DNA from: Chloroflexota bacterium
Lineage (GTDB): Bacteria; Chloroflexota; Anaerolineae; Promineifilales; Promineifilaceae
Reading direction: 5' to 3'
DNA length: 59,325 bases
Assembly: GCA_022616275.1 (NCBI GenBank)
Contig: JAKEFB010000235.1
Location: 1 to 59,325, forward strand
In this document: in pieces, positions 25,347-34,066 of the stretch
Position numbering within the stretch: the first letter of the stretch is position 1
Layout: every line of letters starts with the position of its first letter
Notes under the pieces: model-generated
The model's database searches: none
What the model was told of the DNA's origin: nothing
What the model saw: only the letters and a program-made list of their open reading frames with translations
Translations under genes and position numbers: made by a program

Positions 25347-26813
25347 ATGGCCATCACAAGCAAGTATGAACCGGTCATCGGCCTGGAAGTCCACGCCGAG
25401 ATGATGACCAACTCCAAGATGTTCTGTAGCTGCCGGGTGGTAGACAGCGTGACAGCGCCGCCCAACACGGCCGTCTGCCCGGTCTGCCTGGGGATGCCGG
25501 GCATGTTGCCGGTCATCAATAAAAGGGCCGTGGAGTTTGCCATGCGGGTGGCCCTGGCGCTGAACTGCACTATCCAGCCTGACAACGTCTTTGCCCGCAA
25601 GAACTACTTCTACCCGGACCTGCCCAAAGGCTACCAGATCAGCCAGTATGAATTGCCCCTGGCCACCAACGGCTGGCTGGACATTGCCTTGGAATCAGGC
25701 GAGAGGCGCCGCATTCGCATCCGCCGGGTCCACCTGGAAGAAGATACCGGCAAGCTCACCCACCTGGAAGACGGCAGCGGCTCACTGGTAGATTTTAACC
25801 GCTCCGGCGTCCCCCTCCTGGAAATCGTTTCCGAGCCGGACATGCGCTCGGTAGAAGAGGCCCGCGTCTACGCCATGAAGTTGCGCCAGATTTTGCGCTA
25901 TCTGGGCGTCAATTCCGGGGACATGGAAAAGGGGGTTATCCGCTTTGAGGCTAACGTCAGCCTGCGCCCGGCCGGTAGCCAGGCTTTGGGCACCCGCACC
26001 GAGGTCAAGAACCTGAACAGCTTCCGCGCCCTGGCCGAGGCCGCCGCTTACGAGCTGGAGCGGCAGGCGGCTATCCTGGACGCCAGTGGCCAGGTGGTCC
26101 AGGATACGATGGGCTGGAGCGAAAGCCGGCGCGAAACCTTTAGCCAGCGCGGCAAAGAGGAAGCCCACGATTACCGCTATTTTCCCGAACCGGACCTGCC
26201 GCCGCTACAGATAGCGCCAGCCTGGATTGAGGCAATTCGGGCCGCCCTGCCCGAATTACCGGATGCCCGAGTGGCCCGGTATACGAGCGCCCTGGGCCTC
26301 ACCCCTTACGAGGCCCGGGTGTTGGCCGAAGAGCGGCCGGTCGCCGAATGGTTTGAAGCGGCCGTGACTGTCGGCGGCGCGCCCAAGGCAGTGGCCAACT
26401 GGCTCATTAACGCGCTCTTTAGTCTGATGAACGAACATCGCCTGAGTATTGACCAGGTCAAGCTGACGCCGGCCGGGCTCGTCGAATTGATCGGCCTCGT
26501 AGACAAAGGCGCCATTAATACCAACACCGCCAAAGAGGTCCTGGCCGAGATGTTTGCCAGCGGCCGGCCGGCCGGGGAGATCGTTCAGGCCCGGGGGTTG
26601 GCCCAGATTTCCGACGAAGCGGCCCTGGCGGCCGTGGTGGCCGGGGTGCTGGCCCAGAACTCGCAGCAAGTGGCTAATTACCTGGCCGGCAAGGAAACGC
26701 TACGCGGCTGGTTTGTCGGCCAGGTGATGAAGGCGACCGGGGGCAAAGCCAATCCCGCCCTGGTCAACCAGTTGCTTCATGAGCAGTTGACCCGGTTAGA
26801 AGGCGAGCAATAG
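25347..26813 (+). CDS. gatB: Asp-tRNA(Asn)/Glu-tRNA(Gln) amidotransferase subunit B
   Basis: This 488-residue GatB starts with [20 protein letters not shown], has [19 protein letters not shown] (zinc-site and kinase-like core) and [11 protein letters not shown], and ends in a YqeY-like tail domain that grips tRNA (from about residue 330). It phosphorylates the Glu or Asp on the mischarged tRNA and exchanges it for the amide using ammonia from GatA. It lies downstream of gatC and gatA but is split from them by two metabolic genes, a less usual order. Length is normal. Confidence 0.97.
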   Translation: MAITSKYEPVIGLEVHAEMMTNSKMFCSCRVVDSVTAPPNTAVCPVCLGMPGMLPVINKRAVEFAMRVALALNCTIQPDNVFARKNYFYPDLPKGYQISQYELPLATNGWLDIALESGERRRIRIRRVHLEEDTGKLTHLEDGSGSLVDFNRSGVPLLEIVSEPDMRSVEEARVYAMKLRQILRYLGVNSGDMEKGVIRFEANVSLRPAGSQALGTRTEVKNLNSFRALAEAAAYELERQAAILDASGQVVQDTMGWSESRRETFSQRGKEEAHDYRYFPEPDLPPLQIAPAWIEAIRAALPELPDARVARYTSALGLTPYEARVLAEERPVAEWFEAAVTVGGAPKAVANWLINALFSLMNEHRLSIDQVKLTPAGLVELIGLVDKGAINTNTAKEVLAEMFASGRPAGEIVQARGLAQISDEAALAAVVAGVLAQNSQQVANYLAGKETLRGWFVGQVMKATGGKANPALVNQLLHEQLTRLEGEQ

Positions 26814-26905
26814 CCGCCGGCCGCGCTCCGGCCATCTCGGTACTATTTTCCTACGGCCATTTCACCCCACTATCACGGGATATTCACACAGTCTGGGCAG
26901 CTTTG

Positions 26906-26914
26906 TGCTATTAT
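26906..26914 (+). promoter_or_regulatory. Extended -10 promoter candidate (TGCTATTAT) for the signalling operon
   Basis: TGC is followed by TATTAT, 85 bases upstream of the first sensor gene. A small hairpin (CCCCT/AGGGG, 26923-26939) lies in the predicted leader. Confidence 0.45.
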
Positions 26915-26998
26915 TATACTAATCCCCTATGGGAAGGGGTTTGTGCTATCGCGTCTCATGTTGCCAACAGAAGAGTGTGCCAAAATCAGGATTAGACT

Positions 26999-29461
26999 AT
27001 GAGCGAGCTGACGCCACCTATAACCCAAGAAGCGCTTAACGCCAAACGGGTAGCTGACCGGTTTCTCTTCGTCCTTATTGTCCCCTTGCCTATTTCCTTC
27101 TACTTCGGCCTCGTAGCCGGGACCTGGCAACCATTTGGCATTGCTACCATAGCGATCATATTGGCTATTGCCTGTCTTGTGGGACGCCGGCTCATCTTGC
27201 AGGGTCGTATTGAGCAGGGTAGCTGGTGGGTTATTGGAGGTGTTCTAGTTGGTCTGCCTATGGCTACTTTCCTGCTGGCCGGTCTTGGCCTGGTCCTGGT
27301 GCTGATTGCCATTTTACTGGTCATGGTCATTGCCACGCAAACCCTGTCTCCTCGAGGGGTGACCCGCGCTGCGCTGGCTGGCGTGGTTTCCGGTTTTGCC
27401 ACCAGCGCCATAGACTTTTGGGGTCCGTCAACTCAATTAGAATTTCCCGGCTACCGTGAATTATTCCTGGTCTTTGCCCTGGTTTTCATTATATTCAACG
27501 TCGTCACGATTGCCCGTCGCTTTGCTTCTCTACCGCTTTCCACCAAGCTGATCCTGGTTTTCCTGGGTAGCACACTCGCCCCGGCCGTTATCCTGGCCTA
27601 CGTTAACGATCTGGCTGGCCGGAGAACGCTTATTGGCGAAGCGAACCAAAGGCTGTTTGCCGCCGCCGCCGAGACGGCCGCGCGGGTGGACAGCTTTTTT
27701 CTCATCGGGCTGGAATCAATCACCCAGGCGGCGCAACTTCCGGCCTGGCAAGCCTACCTGACGCTGCCGGAAGAACAGCGGGCCGGCAGCTTTGAGGAAA
27801 CAGAAGCTCTAGCCCTGCTTACGGCGCTACGGAACCGGCGGGGTCAGGCCGGGCAGCCACCGGTGCGTGGCTACGCGCTACTGGACAACCAGGGACGCGT
27901 GGTGCTAGACACCGGCCTGTTCCCTGCGCCGCCAGCCGGCCAACCCCTGGATCTGTCACAACGCGACTTTTTCAACCAGCCCTTCACCACAGCCCAGCCT
28001 TACATTTCGCCAGTCCTATTCGTCCCCGAGGTTGGTGAAGTACCCAGCCTGTTTTTCGCTGCCCCGGTGCGTGTGCCAGCGCGGGAACCGTTTGGCGTGC
28101 TCGTAGCCCGGTACAACGCCAATGCCCTCCAGGGGTTCGTGGCTACCAGCAACGGCCTGGCCGGGCGGGACTCATTCGCCGTATTGGTGGACGAGAATTT
28201 CACTCACCTAGCCCACGGGACGACCCCGGAAATCACTACCTATACGATTATTGGCGCGCCGGATACGGCCAGGGCCGCCGAGCTACAAAATAGCTATCGT
28301 TTACCCAACAAGCCAGTCAATGAGCTGTACGTCAATCTGCCTGAACTGGAAGAAAATTTGTTGTCTGTGGAAACTCAGCCGTTCTTCGCGGCTGAGGACG
28401 TGGCCACCGGCGAACGGCTAAACCAGGTAGCGGCCGCCCGATTGAGCAAACAGCCCTCCTGGTTCATTCTCTTCTTCCAGCCGCAGGACGTCTTCCTGGC
28501 CCCGGCCGAGACACAGACCCGCACCACTATCTTGCTGGCCGTTTTGCTGACGGGCTTCGTGGCCATTGGGGCCATCGCCATTACCAACCAGCTCACCCGG
28601 CCTATTACTATGCTAACTGAGACCGCGACCCGGGTGGCGGCCGGCGACCTGACTGCCCGGGCCTCGATTGAAACGGCCGACGAAATTGGTACGTTGGCTA
28701 CTGTGTTTAATGATATGACCAGCCAGTTGCGACAAACGCTGTTGGGCCTGGAGGCGCGGGTGGCCGAACGGACGCGCGCCCTGGTGGTCAGCGCCGACGT
28801 CGGCCGTCGCCTGACGACTATCCTGGACGAGCAGACCCTGGTATCGGAAGTAGTGACCCAGATCCAGGACGCTTTTAAATACTATCACGTCCACATTTAC
28901 CTGTGGGACGAAACACACGAAAACCTGATCCTGGCCGGTGGCACCGGCGAAGCTGGGCGGGTCATGTTACAGGCCGGGCATAAAATCCCCAAGGGCAGGG
29001 GCCTGGTTGGCCGGGCGGCCGAGACCAACACCACCGTTCTGGTATCGGACGTCAGTGAGGACCCAAGCTGGTTGCCGAACCCCCTGCTACCGGAAACCCA
29101 ATCGGAAGCGGCTGTGCCCATTACTATTGGCGAACAAGTGTTAGGCGTCCTGGACGTTCAGCACAACATCATCAATGGCCTGAGACAAGAGGACGCCGAC
29201 CTGTTGCAGTCCGTAGCCAACCAGGTAGCCATTGCCCTGCAGAATGCCCGCACCTTTACCCAGGCCCAGCGCAAGGCAGAACGGGAGGCGTTGCTGAATG
29301 CCATTAGCCAGCGCATTCAAGGCGCATCCTCTGTAGACAGCGCCTTAAAAGTAGCTATCCGGGAATTGGGCCGGGCAGTGGGGGCACAAAATGTTGCGGT
29401 ACGATTAAGCGCTTCGTCTCCGGATGACAGTCGCCGGAGTAAAAGTTTATCAGAAGAGTAG
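26999..29461 (+). CDS. Membrane sensor protein: multi-TM, dCACHE-like, HAMP, GAF, conserved tail; no kinase
   Basis: This 820-residue protein has about six hydrophobic helices between residues 20 and 170. A large extracellular region of about 190-505 follows and looks like a double-CACHE ligand sensor. A membrane helix near 505-530 leads into a HAMP domain (TRPITMLTETATRVAAGDL to about 580). The GAF domain is at about 598-755, with GRGLVGRAAETN, WLPNPLLPETQ and VLGVLDVQ. The C-terminal tail (LLNAISQRIQGASSVDSALK and onward) has no histidine kinase, GGDEF or methyl-accepting core. It must therefore signal through a partner. It heads a seven-gene co-directional run, and a binding lipoprotein gene follows 17 bases later. 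Confidence 0.85.
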   Translation: MSELTPPITQEALNAKRVADRFLFVLIVPLPISFYFGLVAGTWQPFGIATIAIILAIACLVGRRLILQGRIEQGSWWVIGGVLVGLPMATFLLAGLGLVLVLIAILLVMVIATQTLSPRGVTRAALAGVVSGFATSAIDFWGPSTQLEFPGYRELFLVFALVFIIFNVVTIARRFASLPLSTKLILVFLGSTLAPAVILAYVNDLAGRRTLIGEANQRLFAAAAETAARVDSFFLIGLESITQAAQLPAWQAYLTLPEEQRAGSFEETEALALLTALRNRRGQAGQPPVRGYALLDNQGRVVLDTGLFPAPPAGQPLDLSQRDFFNQPFTTAQPYISPVLFVPEVGEVPSLFFAAPVRVPAREPFGVLVARYNANALQGFVATSNGLAGRDSFAVLVDENFTHLAHGTTPEITTYTIIGAPDTARAAELQNSYRLPNKPVNELYVNLPELEENLLSVETQPFFAAEDVATGERLNQVAAARLSKQPSWFILFFQPQDVFLAPAETQTRTTILLAVLLTGFVAIGAIAITNQLTRPITMLTETATRVAAGDLTARASIETADEIGTLATVFNDMTSQLRQTLLGLEARVAERTRALVVSADVGRRLTTILDEQTLVSEVVTQIQDAFKYYHVHIYLWDETHENLILAGGTGEAGRVMLQAGHKIPKGRGLVGRAAETNTTVLVSDVSEDPSWLPNPLLPETQSEAAVPITIGEQVLGVLDVQHNIINGLRQEDADLLQSVANQVAIALQNARTFTQAQRKAEREALLNAISQRIQGASSVDSALKVAIRELGRAVGAQNVAVRLSASSPDDSRRSKSLSEE

Positions 29462-29477
29462 TAAGGAGGAGAGAAAG

Positions 29478-30467
29478 ATGGCCAACAAAATTTTTGCGCG
29501 CTGCGCAGGCATCCTGTTTTTCGTTGTATCCGGGGTCATCCTGGCGGCGTGCTCGGCCACGGCCGAGCCGGCCGAGGTCTCGGTGCGCCTGAAGTGGTTG
29601 CATCAGACCCAATTTGCCGGCATGTACATAGCCGAGCAGGAAGGTTATTACGAGGACGAGAATTTGACGGTCACGATTGACTCGGTAGATTTTGAACAGC
29701 AATCCGCCATTGAAAAGGTGTTGGCCGGCGAAAATGATTTCGGTCTCACCTCGCCGGAAGCGCTGCTCCTGGCCCGGAGCGAGGGAAAGCCGGTGCGGGC
29801 GGTGGCTGTCATTTTCAAGCTGAACCCCACCGTTTATCTGGTGACGCCCGATTCAGGCATTGAAACCCCTGAGGATTTGCTAGGTGAAAAAGTGGCCCTT
29901 TCCCCGGAAGAACCGACCATCCTTTTTATCGCCATGATGAAACAACTGGGGCTGGATCTGGATCAGGTAGAGATCGTCGAAACGACGACCTTTGACCTGT
30001 ATGAATGCTGGGAGCTGGCGCCCGTCTGCCCGAATTACTCGACAAACGGCCCCATTATCCTGGATCAGGCCGGGGAGGAATACAATCTGATCTGGCCCAG
30101 CGATTACGGGGTTACCTGGTACGGCGATGTGTTGGTGACAACCGAACAAATGATTGAGGAACAGCCTGAGGTTGTCGAGCGGTTCGTCAGGGCCACGTTG
30201 AAAGGATGGCAAAAGGCCATCGAAGAGCCAGACCTGGCTGTCACAACCACGCTGGCGCTTGACAGCCAGCTTGACGAGGAATTTCAGACAGAGGCCATGC
30301 AACGCAGTATCCCCTTGATTGATACGGGCGAAGCACCTATTGGCGTGATGAGCGAGGAAATCTGGCAAAACACACTGGATATTCTGTTGGACCAGGAGAT
30401 CCTTTCCGAGCCGTTAGATCTGGAACAGGTCTATACCAACGAATTTGCCGAAGGCGCACTGGAATAA
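29478..30467 (+). CDS. NMT1/THI5-like ABC substrate-binding lipoprotein without cognate permease
   Basis: This 329-residue lipoprotein has a signal peptide with lipobox GVILAAC, then a mature domain of the NMT1/THI5-SsuA type. WLHQTQFAGMYIAEQEGYY is a hallmark of pyrimidine-precursor and sulfonate binding relatives. AAGGAGG at 29462-29468 fixes the start at the ATG 29478. No ABC permease or ATPase gene is nearby. It sits between two membrane sensors, so it is more likely to load ligand onto a sensor than onto a transporter. Candidate ligands are aminopyrimidines, thiamine precursors, alkylsulfonates or similar; none can be chosen from sequence. Confidence 0.88.
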   Translation: MANKIFARCAGILFFVVSGVILAACSATAEPAEVSVRLKWLHQTQFAGMYIAEQEGYYEDENLTVTIDSVDFEQQSAIEKVLAGENDFGLTSPEALLLARSEGKPVRAVAVIFKLNPTVYLVTPDSGIETPEDLLGEKVALSPEEPTILFIAMMKQLGLDLDQVEIVETTTFDLYECWELAPVCPNYSTNGPIILDQAGEEYNLIWPSDYGVTWYGDVLVTTEQMIEEQPEVVERFVRATLKGWQKAIEEPDLAVTTTLALDSQLDEEFQTEAMQRSIPLIDTGEAPIGVMSEEIWQNTLDILLDQEILSEPLDLEQVYTNEFAEGALE

Positions 30468-30502
30468 CACGGTCTGGTTGAGCCTGGGAAAGAGAGACAA
30501 CT

Positions 30503-32917
30503 ATGGATGACAAAAATAACGTAGCAGCGCCAGCTATAAGCTCTAGTGAGGAGAGGGAACGGGGAAAAGGCGTTTCACAAATCGAACGCCGCCACTCAGC
30601 CCTCCGGCGTTTGCTGGTATTCATCTTATTCTTCTCGATCCTCGGGTCCCTCTTAAATTTTTACGCCTACTTCTCGATCAGGTCATGGTCGTCTTTAGGA
30701 ACAGCAGTCTGGGGAGGTGTTGGCTCTATCATTTATCTGGTTGCCTGGCGCCGGGAACGGAAAGGGAAATATGAGCATGCAGCCCGTCTCGTCTTGATTT
30801 CGGTTGCTTTTCTCTATCCTGTCTACATGCTATTTCTTCCCCAAGGTGTAGCCCTGGTCATTAGCGTTACAGTTGTGCTTTTTACTGGCCTGTTGGCCAG
30901 CCTGTTGCTGCCACGACAGCGATTTCTCTGGATGGTCGCTGGCTTGTTGGGGGCAGGCCTGGCCCTGCTCATGAGCGAGGTGTCGCCCTTTCCCCGCCCG
31001 GACGTGACGCCCTTACAGGCAGGACCGGCTTTCTATGGCGTTCTCCTGATTACCTTGTTGTTCTTTGCCTGGCAGCTCATCCGCCTTCTGGCAATCAGTA
31101 CGATCCGCGCCCGTCTACTCATTGCCTTCATCTTGTTGGTGTTACTTCCCCTGGCCGTGGTCACGGGGGTGGCCAGCATTACGGGTCTGCAAGAGTCGCA
31201 GGCCCGCACCATTGACCAGCTTGAATCGGTAACCACTCTTAAGGAAGCCGAAATTGACTTCTGGGTAAATAGTCTGCACACCACGCTGGAGCTGGCGCTG
31301 CAACCCAACACACCGGCCGCCACTATACCGGATCTGCTGGACGGCAGTCTACCTCCGGCCGAGCAGGAAAGCGCTTCCGCCAGCATCCTGGCCAATTTCC
31401 AGTACGTCATTGGCGAAACAGGGCTGCTAGAAGAGCTGTTCTTGCTCAACCAGCAAGGCCGGGTCATCCTGTCCACAGACCTCGGGCAGGAAAACAAAAT
31501 CTTGAACAGCACCGCTTTCTTCCGGGAAGGGTTACAAGGCCCTTACACCGATCCGCCTCTATTCTCACCTTCGCTGAACCGGGTCTCTATTGTCGTGGCC
31601 CGGCCGATTCGTGACGAACAAGGCCAGGTGGCGGGTGTATTGGCCGGCCGGGCCAGCCTGGACCGGTTGAGCGAAATCATGCTGGAACGGGCTGGCCTGG
31701 GCAGCACGGGCGAGACTTACCTGGTGAGTTCCAACCGCGCCTTGCTGACCGAGTCACTTTTCGCCGGTTTCCCGCTCGGGAACACCTACGTACGAACGGC
31801 CGCCACTGAGGTGGCGGTAGCTGGCCAGAGCAATGGCTCCGGGCTTTACGACACTTACCGGGGAGCGCCGGTGGTTGGTGTTTACCAGTGGCTGCCGGAA
31901 CTCCAAATCGCCCTGGTGGCGGAACAGAGCCAGCAAGAGGCCTTTCGGGATATTACCAATACCCTGACGCTTAACGCCGTCGTAGCCCTGACAGCCTTAA
32001 TTGTGGCCGGTCTTGCTTCCTTGTTTGTCACTCGCAGTATCGCCCGGCCGCTGGGTGAGTTGGCGGCTACAGCCAGGCAAATTGAAGCCGGCGATCTGTC
32101 AGTGAGAGCCAGTGTGGAGCGGGAAGACGAAATTGGCAGCCTGGCCCAGGCTTTTAACACTATGACCGGCCAGTTGCGGCAACTCATCGGCGTCCTGGAA
32201 CAGCGCGTGGCCGAACGGACCCGGGCGCTGGAAACGAGCGTCCAGGTCAGCCGTAACCTGTCTACTATTCTGGATCAAAACACTTTGATGTTTGAAGTGG
32301 TCCAACAGGTCCAGTCGGCCTTCGACTATTATCACGCCCAAATTTACCTGTTTGACGAGGCCCACCAAAACCTGGTCCTGATGGCGGCCACGGGCGAGGC
32401 CGGCCGCCAGTTGCGCCTGCGGGGCCATAAGCTCCTTCGGGGGCAGGGTCTAGTCGGCCGGGCGGCGCAGACGAATGAGGTGGTCCTGGCCCCGGACGTA
32501 ACCAGCGAACCTGGCTGGCTGCCCAACCCTCTGCTGCCTGACACGAAGGCCGAGGTGGCCGTCCCGATTGCTTCCGGCCACAGCGTGCTGGGCGTGTTGG
32601 ATGTGCAGCACAGCCAGGTAAATGCCCTGAACGATGGTGACGCCGCCCTGCTTCGCTCCATTGCCGACCAGGTAGCCATCGCTTTGCAGAATGCCCGCCT
32701 GTTTGAACAGGCCAAACACCAGGCAGAACAGGAACTGTTCATTAACACGATTAGCCAGAGGATCCAAAACGCCACCTCTGTAGAAAGCGTGCTACAAATT
32801 ACTGCGCAGGCCCTGGGCGAAACATTGGGTATGGATCGTGCCACTGTCGAACTAAGCCTCAGCCACGCCGCCGGCCGGAAAACTACGCCGCCTGATGGCG
32901 GCCGGGTCGGCCCTTGA
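30503..32917 (+). CDS. Second membrane sensor protein: multi-TM, dCACHE-like, HAMP, GAF, conserved tail; no kinase
   Basis: This 804-residue protein is paralogous in layout to the sensor at 26999. A polar N-terminal 30 residues come first, then about five or six membrane helices to residue 215. A dCACHE-like extracellular region of about 220-485 contains GSTGETYLVSSNRALLTESL, the typical second-lobe signature. A HAMP domain follows (ARPLGELAATARQIEAGDLS, to about 560). The GAF domain is at about 590-745 (QGLVGRAAQTNEVVLAPDV, WLPNPLLPDTK), and the tail is ISQRIQNATSVESVLQITAQ. No output catalytic domain is present. It is flanked on both sides by genes for solute-binding lipoproteins, at 35 and 33 bases. 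Confidence 0.85.
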   Translation: MDDKNNVAAPAISSSEERERGKGVSQIERRHSALRRLLVFILFFSILGSLLNFYAYFSIRSWSSLGTAVWGGVGSIIYLVAWRRERKGKYEHAARLVLISVAFLYPVYMLFLPQGVALVISVTVVLFTGLLASLLLPRQRFLWMVAGLLGAGLALLMSEVSPFPRPDVTPLQAGPAFYGVLLITLLFFAWQLIRLLAISTIRARLLIAFILLVLLPLAVVTGVASITGLQESQARTIDQLESVTTLKEAEIDFWVNSLHTTLELALQPNTPAATIPDLLDGSLPPAEQESASASILANFQYVIGETGLLEELFLLNQQGRVILSTDLGQENKILNSTAFFREGLQGPYTDPPLFSPSLNRVSIVVARPIRDEQGQVAGVLAGRASLDRLSEIMLERAGLGSTGETYLVSSNRALLTESLFAGFPLGNTYVRTAATEVAVAGQSNGSGLYDTYRGAPVVGVYQWLPELQIALVAEQSQQEAFRDITNTLTLNAVVALTALIVAGLASLFVTRSIARPLGELAATARQIEAGDLSVRASVEREDEIGSLAQAFNTMTGQLRQLIGVLEQRVAERTRALETSVQVSRNLSTILDQNTLMFEVVQQVQSAFDYYHAQIYLFDEAHQNLVLMAATGEAGRQLRLRGHKLLRGQGLVGRAAQTNEVVLAPDVTSEPGWLPNPLLPDTKAEVAVPIASGHSVLGVLDVQHSQVNALNDGDAALLRSIADQVAIALQNARLFEQAKHQAEQELFINTISQRIQNATSVESVLQITAQALGETLGMDRATVELSLSHAAGRKTTPPDGGRVGP

Positions 32918-32950
32918 GCGGATCGTCATTTAGCTGGGTAGAGAGTGAAA

Positions 32951-34039
32951 ATGAGTGTCCGATTGTTGGGTGTCATCTTTTACTTTCTTTTCGCGCTGTT
33001 GGGGTTGGTGGCCTGCGCCGGCGCCTCGTTAGCGCCAACGCCGACCACAGAACCAACCCGCGGGGAAGAAAAGGTTTTGAATATTTACAACTGGGACACT
33101 TACATTGACCCGGCCATCCTGGCCGATTTTGAAGAGCAATTTGGCATAACGGTCAATTACGAAACGTATGAGAACAATGAAGCCCTGTTGAGCGCCGTCG
33201 AAAGCCCGAACGCCAATTATGATATTGTGGTCCCAACCGACTATATGGTAGCCATTATGCGGCAGCGAGAGTTGCTCGTTCCTTTGCGCAAGGAGAATAT
33301 TCCCAACTTCAAAAACGTGGACCCGGCTTTTCTCAACTCGGCCTTTGATCCCGGCAACCGGTATTGCGCGCCTTACCAGTGGGGAACGGTCGGAATCGGT
33401 TATAATATTGAAGCGACAGACAAGGAAATTAAAAGCTGGGCCGATTTCTTTGATCCCGCCTATGCCGGCCGCGTTGCTCTCCTGGATGATGCCCGTCCTA
33501 CGCTGGGCATTGTCTTGTTGTACCTGGGCTATAGTCCAAACACAACTAACCCGGCAGAAATTGTCCAGGCCCGCGATTTCCTCGTAGAACGCAGGGAAGA
33601 GATAGTGGCTTTCGCGCCGGATACCGGTCAGGATTTAGTAGTTAATGGTGAAGCGGATCTGGTTATGGAGTGGAGTGGTGATATTTTTCAGGTAATGGAA
33701 GAGAATTCCGACATCCGCTACGCGATTCCCGAAGAAGGGTCGGTTATCTGGACTGACGCCGCATGTATCCCGATTACAGCCACACACCGGGACGAGGCTG
33801 AGTTGTTTATCAATTACATTTTGGAGCCTGAAGTTGGCGCCGCTCTGTCCAATTTTATTCGCTACGCCACGCCTAACCAGGCCGCTTTTCCTATGATAAT
33901 CGAGGCGGACCGGAACAACCCGGCCCTGTACCCGTCGGAACAGGTGCGCGAGCGCCTGTTTTTCCTGGTAGACCTTGGTCCTGATACCGAGCTATATGAG
34001 CAGGCCTGGCAAGAGATCACGGCCCCCGCCGGATCATAA
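32951..34039 (+). CDS. PotD-like (spermidine/putrescine-type) substrate-binding lipoprotein without cognate permease
   Basis: This 362-residue lipoprotein has a signal peptide with the lipobox LGLVAC and a linker, then EKVLNIYNWDTYIDPAILAD, the N-terminal signature of PotD/PotF. Further core features are YDIVVPTDYMVAIM and the aromatic site motif MEWSGDIFQV, close to the family's Trp/Asp polyamine cage. It binds polyamines or related cations in the family. A GTG at 32945 would add two residues, but the ATG at 32951 is preferred. There are no potABC genes in the window. It directly precedes the giant GAF protein by 27 bases, so a sensory rather than transport role is likely. Confidence 0.88.
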   Translation: MSVRLLGVIFYFLFALLGLVACAGASLAPTPTTEPTRGEEKVLNIYNWDTYIDPAILADFEEQFGITVNYETYENNEALLSAVESPNANYDIVVPTDYMVAIMRQRELLVPLRKENIPNFKNVDPAFLNSAFDPGNRYCAPYQWGTVGIGYNIEATDKEIKSWADFFDPAYAGRVALLDDARPTLGIVLLYLGYSPNTTNPAEIVQARDFLVERREEIVAFAPDTGQDLVVNGEADLVMEWSGDIFQVMEENSDIRYAIPEEGSVIWTDAACIPITATHRDEAELFINYILEPEVGAALSNFIRYATPNQAAFPMIIEADRNNPALYPSEQVRERLFFLVDLGPDTELYEQAWQEITAPAGS

Positions 34040-34066
34040 AGAGCAGGTTGGCCTGAAAGGTTTGGG

